A DNA stretch of 5,321 bases from an uncultured Pseudanabaenaceae cyanobacterium (GTDB taxonomy: Bacteria; Cyanobacteriota; Cyanobacteriia; PCC-9006; JAAUQQ01), in the NCBI GenBank assembly GCA_938015405.1, contig CALLPZ010000056.1:1-5321 (forward strand), read 5' to 3'. The number at the start of each line of letters is the position of its first letter. Within the stretch, counting starts at the first letter, position 1. The notes beneath the pieces were generated by a model, which did no database searches, was not told the origin of the DNA, and saw nothing but the letters and a program-made list of their open reading frames with translations. Positions 1 to 4,503 of the stretch are shown here, piece after piece. A program made the translations under genes and the position numbers.

Positions 1-624
1 GAACGCCTCCAGACTGAGATATTGGAACGGCGCCAACGCCAGGCAGAGGTCGAAGCGCAGCTAGAACTGGCCGATGACACGATGCATGAGCAGCAGAAAA
101 TAACCGCTGCCCAAGCTCAAGGCCTGGTGGCAATGCAAGCAGAGCTAAGCAAAGCCCAGGCCGAAGTGGCAGAGCTGGAAACTCGCTTCTCTCATCAATT
201 ACAGTTGCGTAAACAGCTACGAGAAGAGGGGGATCGCGATCGCCAGGGTCGTAGCAAAGCACGCGATCGCCAACTGCAGCTAGAGCAAGAAACCACCCAA
301 ATGACCGGCCAACTCCTGCGCCTGGGAGAAGAGCTGCGCCAATCCCAACATCAATCGACCCAATGGCGTCGTCAGGCCCAAGCCCAAGAGCAGACCCTGC
401 GGGAGATTGCCCAATGGGCAGCCCAGGCTGAATCTGTCCCCCCAGAGCTCATGGAATTGCTAGCACCGCTCTTTCATAATCCAGAGGAGACCGTTGATTC
501 AGAATCCATCTCACCTGAGGAATCCACGATTCACAGAGCAGTGGATAGTAGCAACGCTTCATCAGTCCAGCCTGCCCATCCTTCCTCTCTGGACTTACCC
601 AGCTTCCCTAACAGCTCACAGTAA
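1..624 (+). CDS. C-terminal part of a coiled-coil protein of unknown function (5' end outside window)
   Basis: The frame is open from the first base to a TAA at 622-624, giving 207 residues, so the true start lies upstream. A TTG at 22 exists but nothing supports it as the start, because the same coiled-coil sequence runs on before it. Visible residues 1 to about 145 are very rich in Gln, Glu, Arg and Ala and lack proline, as expected of a long helix. Part shows 3-4 hydrophobic spacing (L42, M45, L49, A52, V56, L59, F63). A short hydrophobic stretch follows (PPELMELLAPLF, about 147-158). The last 45 residues are Ser/Pro/Glu-rich and probably disordered. No enzyme motif, membrane segment or cysteine is visible. 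Two HIP1 sites (236-243, 263-270) lie inside the gene. It could be the tail of an SMC-like, filament-forming or scaffold protein, but I do not recognise the family. The reading frame is secure; the function is unknown. Confidence 0.85.
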   Translation, partial: ERLQTEILERRQRQAEVEAQLELADDTMHEQQKITAAQAQGLVAMQAELSKAQAEVAELETRFSHQLQLRKQLREEGDRDRQGRSKARDRQLQLEQETTQMTGQLLRLGEELRQSQHQSTQWRRQAQAQEQTLREIAQWAAQAESVPPELMELLAPLFHNPEETVDSESISPEESTIHRAVDSSNASSVQPAHPSSLDLPSFPNSSQ

Positions 625-632
625 AGGTTTAG

Positions 633-657
633 GCATCCATCCAAGGGAAATGGATGC
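633..657 (+). terminator. Stem-loop after the coiled-coil gene, possible terminator without U-tract
   Basis: GCATCCAT (633-640) pairs perfectly with ATGGATGC (650-657) across a 9-base loop. It starts 8 bases after the stop codon of the upstream gene, where a 3'-end structure is expected. No run of T follows, so it is not a standard intrinsic terminator. It may stabilise the mRNA 3' end or be chance. Confidence 0.4.
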
Positions 658-805
658 ACTGGGGATAGGAATTTCGTTAACCTTAGGGTTAAGAATCAAA
701 TTCAGTCGTTGTTGGCATTCTGCAGGCTAGGTTACAGACTTAAAGCCAACCTGGTTCAATACTTTAGCCCTGTCAGGTTTTGGAAGCCTCACCCAAACCG
801 ACGCA

Positions 806-913
806 ATGCATCCGGTCTTCATGAGCTCTGACTCTGCGGCAGATTTCCCCCTACAACAGCGCCAGACAATCCGCCGAATCACCATCCCTGTTCAACTCAG
901 CCGAGCCGGGTAG
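806..913 (+). CDS. Possible 35-codon leader ORF just upstream of moaA
   Basis: An ATG at 806 (or an in-frame ATG at 821) opens a frame that ends with TAG at 911-913, six bases before the moaA ATG and in the same frame. The 35-residue product starts MHPVFMSSDSAADFP and ends PVQLSRAG. It has no signal peptide or known motif. Neither ATG has a strong ribosome binding site, and moaA itself has none, so translational coupling through this ORF is conceivable. It may equally be a chance open stretch, since the frame is open from 731. There is no evidence of expression. Confidence 0.2.
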   Translation: MHPVFMSSDSAADFPLQQRQTIRRITIPVQLSRAG

Positions 914-919
914 AAAACC

Positions 920-1915
920 ATGCCTCCCACAAACATCGTCGACTACCTTCGCATTAGTCTGATTGATCGCTGTAATTTCCGCTGCCAATACTGCATGCCC
1001 GAAGGAGCAGAGCTGGATTATCTACTGAAGTCTTCTCTACTTCAAGATGATGAACTGCTCCTATTGCTACGAGAAGTCTTTATCCCTCTAGGGTTTACCC
1101 GCTTCCGCCTCACGGGCGGTGAGCCGCTCCTACGCCCCAACCTATCCAACCTCATTGCCCGTATTGCAGCTCTGCCAGCCACCCAAGACATCTCCCTCAC
1201 CACCAATGGTTTCCTCCTAGCCCAGCAAGCGAGAGCTCTCTACAACGCCGGCCTACGACGCATCAATATCAGCTTAGATTCTTTAAATGCTGAGACTTTT
1301 GACAGCCTTGCCGGAACCAAAGGTCGCTCTCGGTGGCAGCAGGTCTGGCAAGGCATCCAAATTGCCCATGAACTAGGATTCAATCCACTCAAGCTCAATG
1401 TCGTCGTTATCCCCGGTGTAAACGACAGCGAGTTATTGGATCTAGCAGCTCTCAGTATTGACCGTGCCTGGCATGTGCGATTTATCGAATTCATGCCGAT
1501 TGGCAACGATGCCCTGTTTGGCGATCGCGGCTGGGTTCCATCGGAGGAGATTCGGCAGCGCATTCGCGATCGCTGGGGCCTAGCCGAAGGAGCAGTCCAA
1601 GGCAATGGCCCAGCTGATGTCTTTCAAATTCCAGGCGCCCAAGGGACCGTGGGATTCATTAGCCAAATGTCAGAATGCTTTTGCGATCGCTGCAACCGTA
1701 TGCGCCTATCTGCCGATGGCTGGTTGCGACCCTGCCTGCTCAATGAAACGGGGCAAATAGACCTAAAGACAGGGCTACGCGAAGGCATTGACCCCAAGCT
1801 TTTACGCCAACAGGTTCAAACACTCCTCCAGCTCAAACCCGAGATTAATTACAAGGAGCGGGAGTCCGGCACCACCATGGGTTACGGCAAAACGATGTCT
1901 CAAATCGGCGGGTAA
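920..1915 (+). CDS. moaA: GTP 3',8-cyclase MoaA (molybdenum cofactor biosynthesis, radical SAM)
   Basis: MoaA catalyses the first step of molybdenum cofactor synthesis: with S-adenosylmethionine it converts GTP to 3',8-cyclo-7,8-dihydro-GTP, which MoaC turns into cyclic pyranopterin monophosphate. It is cytosolic. The 331-residue length is normal for the family. The N-terminal radical SAM cluster motif CxxxCxxC is at C18, C22 and C25 (RCNFRCQYC), and the SAM-binding GGEP is at 66-69. The second, GTP-binding 4Fe-4S cluster motif Cx2Cx13C is at C255, C258 and C272. R17, R260 and R262 sit where the family binds the substrate triphosphate. The C-terminus ends in the conserved Gly-Gly (MSQIGG). 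The ATG at 920 is the start because an in-frame TAG lies at 911-913. No clear Shine-Dalgarno precedes it. An extra cysteine, C253, lies two residues before the second cluster motif. Three HIP1 sites lie inside. No other moa or moe gene is in the window. The product must act with MoaC and others encoded elsewhere. Confidence 0.97.
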   Translation: MPPTNIVDYLRISLIDRCNFRCQYCMPEGAELDYLLKSSLLQDDELLLLLREVFIPLGFTRFRLTGGEPLLRPNLSNLIARIAALPATQDISLTTNGFLLAQQARALYNAGLRRINISLDSLNAETFDSLAGTKGRSRWQQVWQGIQIAHELGFNPLKLNVVVIPGVNDSELLDLAALSIDRAWHVRFIEFMPIGNDALFGDRGWVPSEEIRQRIRDRWGLAEGAVQGNGPADVFQIPGAQGTVGFISQMSECFCDRCNRMRLSADGWLRPCLLNETGQIDLKTGLREGIDPKLLRQQVQTLLQLKPEINYKERESGTTMGYGKTMSQIGG

Positions 1916-1939
1916 GCCAGCGCCCCCAAGCAAAAAATT

Positions 1940-1979
1940 AGCCTGCCGAGTATTGTCGCTTAAGCGACCCCGACAGGCT
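1940..1979. terminator. Nested stem-loop just after moaA; U-tract only on the minus strand
   Basis: AGCCTG (1940-1945) pairs with CAGGCT (1974-1979). After one mismatch CG (1947-1948) pairs with CG (1971-1972). Inside lies a perfect 14-base palindrome, GTCGCTTAAGCGAC (1955-1968). The structure begins 24 bases after the moaA stop. Read on the plus strand no T-run follows, so it would be an atypical moaA terminator. Read on the minus strand it is followed by AATTTTTTGC, which looks like an intrinsic terminator for transcripts arriving from the rpsD side, perhaps a back-up to the one at 2297-2334. Confidence 0.6.
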
Positions 1980-2015
1980 GATAGAGCAAAACCAATAAGG
2001 CGATTCAACATAGGT

Positions 2016-2045
2016 GTCGTTCCGTGCGTCTACTGCGCACCCGAC
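2016..2045. repeat. Inverted repeat / stem-loop in the moaA-rpsD gap
   Basis: GTCG (2016-2019) pairs with CGAC (2042-2045), and inside it GTGCG (2024-2028) pairs with CGCAC (2036-2040) around a 7-base loop. The two helices are separated by an asymmetric internal loop of four bases against one. It is directly followed by an A/T-rich patch. Its function is unknown: it may be RNA structure or a protein site. Confidence 0.4.
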
Positions 2046-2296
2046 GTATAAATAGTATCTCCAAAAGAATAAGAGGCGGCAACTCTAGGCAGAACTTTAT
2101 CGCCATCCTATATTCTCCTCAGAAGATATAAATTCTGGCCAAAATCAACCGAAATTCTCGAAATGTTGGAACTTCAGCCAAGGCCTAAACGTCCTTTCCA
2201 TCTACCTGTAGAAAATGATATCTAGGACACATTTCCAGTCATTATCGATGGGTTAAGTCAGGCTCATCTGAGCCCCCTTGCCATTCCCCCTGGAAC

Positions 2297-2334
2297 AAAA
2301 AAATCCTCTGCTAGCAGCCGCGCAAGCAGAGGAT
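2297..2334 (-). terminator. Rho-independent terminator of rpsD
   Basis: On the minus strand a perfect 10-bp stem, ATCCTCTGCT (2334-2325) with AGCAGAGGAT (2312-2303), encloses a 12-base loop. It is followed by a run of seven T (2303-2297), the first of which overlaps the top of the stem. It lies about 31 bases after the rpsD stop codon. This is a classical intrinsic terminator and the clearest regulatory element in the window. Confidence 0.93.
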
Positions 2335-2365
2335 CGATATATTGACGGATTTGGGAAGATAAGAG

Positions 2366-2974
2366 CTAGACCTTACGGGAGTAGTACTCGACCACGAGTA
2401 GCTCATTGACGTTAAGTGCGACCCACTCACGATCAATGGTGCCGTTGACCTTGGCTGTCAATTTAGCCTTGTCAAACTCCAAGTGGTTGGGCAAGTTAGC
2501 CAAACCGGGATACTCCAGGTTGGCTTCCACTAGCTTCTTAGATGCGTCGCGATCGCGGACGCTAATCACATCACCCGGGCGAATTTGGTAGCTCGGAATA
2601 TCGAGCACTCGGCCGTTAATCGTGACGTGACCGTGATTCACCAACTGACGAGCAGCAGGAATCGTGGGTGCCATACCCAGACGAAAGATGGTGTTGTCCA
2701 AACGCATTTCCAGCAGTTGCAACAGCACCTGACCGGTAGAACCTTGGACGCGACGAGCTTTCTTAACGTAACGAATGAGTTGACGCTCGGTGACGCCATA
2801 GTTGAAGCGAAGCTTTTGCTTCTCTTCCAAACGCACAGCGTACTCAGAACGCTTGCGGCGACCTTGACCATGCTGTCCAGGTGGATAGGCCCGGCGAGCG
2901 GTTTTACGGGTCAGGCCAGGTAGGTCCCCGAGGCGGCGGGTAACCTTGAGGCGTGGGCCTCTAAATCGTGACAT
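2366..2974 (-). CDS. rpsD: 30S ribosomal protein S4
   Basis: S4 binds 16S rRNA early in assembly of the small ribosomal subunit, helps hold the 5' domain together and contributes to decoding accuracy and the mRNA entry channel. The 202 residues match the usual bacterial length. The N-terminus MSRFRGPRLKVTRRLGDLPG and the following YPPGQHG (30-36) are typical of the bacterial or plastid protein. The S4 RNA-binding domain spans about 91-154 (MRLDNTIFRLGM, then RQLVNHGHVTINGR at 109-122). The protein has no cysteine at all, so it is the zinc-independent C-minus form. The ATG is preceded by GAGGA at 2985-2981 with 6-base spacing, which fixes the start. The gene stands alone, away from the rpsM-rpsK-rpoA cluster in which it lies in many other bacteria. 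A terminator follows, and a promoter candidate lies just upstream. In some bacteria S4 represses its own operon by binding the mRNA leader; nothing here shows that directly. Confidence 0.98.
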   Translation of the reverse strand: MSRFRGPRLKVTRRLGDLPGLTRKTARRAYPPGQHGQGRRKRSEYAVRLEEKQKLRFNYGVTERQLIRYVKKARRVQGSTGQVLLQLLEMRLDNTIFRLGMAPTIPAARQLVNHGHVTINGRVLDIPSYQIRPGDVISVRDRDASKKLVEANLEYPGLANLPNHLEFDKAKLTAKVNGTIDREWVALNVNELLVVEYYSRKV

Positions 2975-3007
2975 AAGTCATCCTCAATATAATCTTCCCA
3001 GTCGTTA

Positions 3008-3036
3008 ACTATAGCAAAGAGTCCCCCTACATGACA
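3008..3036 (-). promoter_or_regulatory. Candidate promoter of rpsD
   Basis: On the minus strand an extended -10 box TGC-TATAGT (3016-3008) matches TGnTATAAT at all but one position. A weak -35 hexamer TGTCAT (3036-3031) lies 17 bases upstream. Transcription would start near 3000, leaving a leader of about 25-30 bases that contains the GAGGA ribosome binding site. It lies downstream of the terminator of the preceding gene, which fits an independent rpsD promoter. This is pattern matching only. Confidence 0.5.
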
Positions 3037-3065
3037 CAGGAGTTTCTCAAGATTTAGCCCAAGCG

Positions 3066-3097
3066 AAAAAGCCCCTTGCGAAACGGGCAAGAGGCTT
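3066..3097 (-). terminator. Intrinsic terminator of the response regulator gene
   Basis: On the minus strand an 11-bp stem with one internal mismatch (AAGCCTCTTGC, 3097-3087, with GCAAGGGGCTT, 3079-3069) closes a 7-base loop and runs into five T (3070-3066), two of them in the stem. It starts 63 bases after the response regulator stop and lies before the rpsD promoter candidate. This argues that the two genes are transcribed separately. Confidence 0.75.
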
Positions 3098-3160
3098 GAG
3101 ATCAAAGGATTACAGCAGAATTATTCCATCGGTTCTATTCCGCTACAGGCCCCCGAATGA

Positions 3161-3751
3161 CTAGACACGGCTGAGGTTCTGCTTAACCAGCTTGGTAATT
3201 TGCACCATCTGCTGTTTCATCTGCTTCATTTCAGCGCGCATGTCGGCATTTTGCTGACGCAGATCCTGAACTTCACTCTGGAGCTTCTGCAGCAACGTGG
3301 TGGCATCCAGGGCAACATTAGCTGCCATGGTCGCAGTTTCCGTTGTATCCACCGGAGCAGGAGGGGGGACACGGCGCTGCTTGGCCTTGGTCAAAGAGAC
3401 CTTGATGGACGAAATCAACTTGGCCTTATCAAAGGGCTTTGCGAGGAATTCGAAATATTCGAACAGATCGCCCGCATTCTCTTGAACATCCTCTTCCCGG
3501 CCCGACATCAGCACAATGGGAATGCGCTGGAGCTCAGGGTAAGACAGCATCTTATGGACGACTTGCCAGCCATTCATCTTGGGCATAAAACAGTCCATGA
3601 TGATCAGGCTAGGCTTTTCCTGGTGGATTTTCTCAAACCCATCCGCACCGTCAACTGCTTCAACAATTTCCATGTTGCCAGGGAGCATTTCTCTCACCTG
3701 CAAGCGCATTAGCTTACTATCGTCGATGATTAAAACTTTTTGAGCGGCCAT
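3161..3751 (-). CDS. Single-receiver response regulator with C-terminal coiled coil
   Basis: This is a CheY-like two-component output protein, expected to be phosphorylated by a histidine kinase not encoded here. Residues 4 to about 122 form the receiver domain. D10 and D11 form the acidic pocket, D53 (in IIMDCFMPKMNG) is the phospho-acceptor, S83 replaces the usual Thr/Ser switch residue, F102 is the aromatic switch position, and K105-P106 are the conserved Lys-Pro. A Pro/Ala/Thr-rich linker (128-143) follows. From about 150 to 196 comes a regular coiled coil, with 3-4 spaced core positions L154, L157, V161, L164, N168, M171, M175, M178, M182, I185 and V189. No DNA-binding or enzymatic domain is present, so output is probably by protein contact or oligomerisation. 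The ATG has only a weak GAGAG 7 bases upstream. The neighbours do not identify its pathway. Chemotaxis-like or pili-linked signalling, or a regulatory adaptor, are possible. Confidence 0.92.
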   Translation of the reverse strand: MAAQKVLIIDDSKLMRLQVREMLPGNMEIVEAVDGADGFEKIHQEKPSLIIMDCFMPKMNGWQVVHKMLSYPELQRIPIVLMSGREEDVQENAGDLFEYFEFLAKPFDKAKLISSIKVSLTKAKQRRVPPPAPVDTTETATMAANVALDATTLLQKLQSEVQDLRQQNADMRAEMKQMKQQMVQITKLVKQNLSRV

Positions 3752-4048
3752 GATTTTTCTCTCTGGTGCAGCGCTAGACGATGGCCCGTCGGGGCGTCGT
3801 GGAATTTATGCTCCTATGGAGTATTGTGCCCATCGAGGATGAATTGATTACAACGGTAATTGATGCAGCTATTTACTCTTAAAAATGAGTATCCCAAAAA
3901 CTTGATGGTCGGTTGAGCCAGAGACAAGGCAGCAGGGCAACAGGCAGCCCCTGGGAGTTGAGCAAAAGCAACTCCAGAATGCTTCAATCCCAGACAAGCC
4001 AACTGTTCAACATCTTCTCCCAAAGACAATACATAGAGTGGAAAACTG
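3752..4048. other. Divergent intergenic region between response regulator and glutaredoxin-like gene
   Basis: These 297 bases must carry the start signals of both divergent genes, but no promoter is convincing. Visible elements are an imperfect GC-rich stem-loop at 3778-3800, 26 bases upstream of the response regulator start; CTCC/GGAG at 3811-3821; a direct repeat AATTGAT at 3842 and 3858, with ATTAC/GTAAT paired between the copies; TACTC/GAGTA at 3874-3891; and GGAGTTG/CAACTCC at 3954-3975. Several could be operator sites. No known binding consensus, including the NtcA site GTA-N8-TAC, was found. Confidence 0.55.
3954..3975. repeat. Perfect 7-bp inverted repeat upstream of the glutaredoxin-like gene
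   Basis: GGAGTTG (3954-3960) and CAACTCC (3969-3975) are perfect reverse complements around the 8-base loop AGCAAAAG. Flanking CTG (3951) and CAG (3975) can extend the pairing with a bulge. It lies 73 bases before the ATG at 4049. No T-run follows on either strand, so a terminator is unlikely. It could be leader RNA structure or an operator. Confidence 0.4.
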
Positions 4049-4306
4049 ATGCAGCTCATCCTCTACAGCAAGCCAGGTTGTCATCTCTGCGAAGGCCTGA
4101 TGGAAAAACTGGCCCAGGTCACCGCCCTAGACTTCGAGCTAGAAGTGCGGGACATCACAACCCAAGAAGCCTGGTTTGAGGCCTACCAATACGAAATTCC
4201 AGTCCTGTGCTGGCTTTCCCCCACAGGTGCCCAAGAGCTTCCTCGCCTATCACCCAGAGCCTCTGTGGTGCGCCTGGAACAATTACTGAAAACCCATTGC
4301 CAGTAG
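4049..4306 (+). CDS. Small glutaredoxin-like protein (DUF836 / Glrx-like family)
   Basis: This 85-residue protein is predicted to have a thioredoxin fold and probably acts in cytosolic thiol-disulfide exchange. Its N-terminus, MQLILYSKPGCHLCEGL, is the hallmark beta strand plus redox motif CxxC (C11-H-L-C14) of the short glutaredoxin-like family (PF05768 by recollection). The cis-proline that faces the active site is P51 in EIPVLCW, and the C-terminal RLSPRASVVRLEQLL (65-79) matches the family ending. An extra cysteine, C54, lies close to the cis-proline, and another, C84, is next to last. The substrate is unknown, and members of this family are poorly characterised, so glutathione dependence cannot be assumed. 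The ATG at 4049 is the first possible start because an in-frame TAG lies at 4034-4036. Only a weak GAGTGG precedes it. murE follows 197 bases later on the same strand. Co-transcription is possible but unproven. Confidence 0.9.
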   Translation: MQLILYSKPGCHLCEGLMEKLAQVTALDFELEVRDITTQEAWFEAYQYEIPVLCWLSPTGAQELPRLSPRASVVRLEQLLKTHCQ

Positions 4307-4351
4307 AATTGCCAAATCCTGGTCTGAATCCGGTGTATGGCACGTATTGCA

Positions 4352-4378
4352 CAGAGCCAGACTGTCGTTTAGGCTCTG
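4352..4378 (+). terminator. Stem-loop between the glutaredoxin-like gene and murE
   Basis: CAGAGCC (4352-4358) pairs perfectly with GGCTCTG (4372-4378) across a 13-base loop, starting 45 bases after the stop codon at 4306. No T-run follows, so termination would be weak or factor-assisted. It might also be an mRNA processing or stability element between the two co-oriented genes. Confidence 0.4.
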
Positions 4379-4480
4379 CCCATGCCCCGTGTTGGGAAGT
4401 GATGCCTCCAAAGCTATCTCTTTAGTCATCTCTTTCCCAAGCCGAAGCGAAGGCCTAGTTCCCCTGCCCTCTTCCCTATT

Positions 4481-4493
4481 CCTCCATCGGAGG
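4481..4493 (+). promoter_or_regulatory. murE ribosome binding site inside a short hairpin
   Basis: GGAGG at 4489-4493 is a strong Shine-Dalgarno sequence 10 bases before the murE ATG at 4504. It is fully complementary to CCTCC at 4481-4485, with only ATC between. In RNA this 5-bp GC-rich hairpin with a 3-base loop would hide the ribosome binding site. Whether it forms in the cell, or tunes translation, is not known. Confidence 0.6.
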
Positions 4494-4503
4494 CTTCTTG
4501 GCT

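Larger units (their letters stand above)
625..919. other. Intergenic region upstream of moaA
   Basis: These 295 bases hold the stem-loop at 633-657, a perfect 6-bp inverted repeat TTAACC/GGTTAA at 677-692 with a 4-base loop, and a short ORF (806-913) ending just before moaA. A hexamer TTGGCA at 712-717 resembles a -35 box, but no good -10 box lies at the right distance, so I do not call a promoter. No tRNA or known riboswitch is recognisable. Confidence 0.6.
1916..2365. other. 450-base non-coding gap between convergent moaA and rpsD
   Basis: No convincing gene is seen. The gap contains the stem-loops at 1940-1979 and 2016-2045, a small inverted repeat GGCTCA/TGAGCC at 2261-2274, and the rpsD terminator at 2297-2334. 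An A/T-rich patch GTATAAATAGTATC near 2046-2059 could hold a -10 element on either strand, but no matching -35 box is clear. The only short ORF noted is 20 codons (2163-2225), without a ribosome binding site. No tRNA fold or known cyanobacterial small RNA motif was recognised. It may be long 3' untranslated sequence or decayed DNA. Confidence 0.6.

Noticed and set aside
712..740. Possible moaA promoter with TTGGCA as -35
   Set aside because: The -35 hexamer is good, but the best -10 (TACAGA at 733) is poor and only 15 bases away.
745..765. GGTTCAATAC resembling a tRNA T-loop
   Set aside because: No matching T-stem, anticodon arm or acceptor stem can be drawn around it.
1240..1605. 121-codon minus-strand open frame within moaA
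   Set aside because: It lies wholly inside the well-supported moaA gene on the opposite strand. Its product has no recognisable motif and a biased, shadow-like composition.
2911..3105. 64-codon minus-strand ORF across the rpsD start and promoter
   Set aside because: It overlaps the rpsD start in another frame and runs across the rpsD promoter and the upstream terminator. The product has no recognisable features.
3200..3712. 170-codon plus-strand open frame opposite the response regulator
   Set aside because: The opposite strand encodes a complete receiver domain with all catalytic residues. The His/Leu-rich plus-strand product is an antisense shadow.
3778..3800. GC-rich stem-loop in the leader of the response regulator gene
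   Set aside because: On the strand that would be transcribed two of ten pairs are mismatched (A-C and C-C), and no T-run or known regulatory motif accompanies it, so it is not listed as a separate feature.
4392..4420. Possible murE promoter TTGGGA - 17 bases - TATCTC
   Set aside because: The spacing is ideal, but both hexamers match the consensus too weakly (4 of 6 and 3 of 6) to call.
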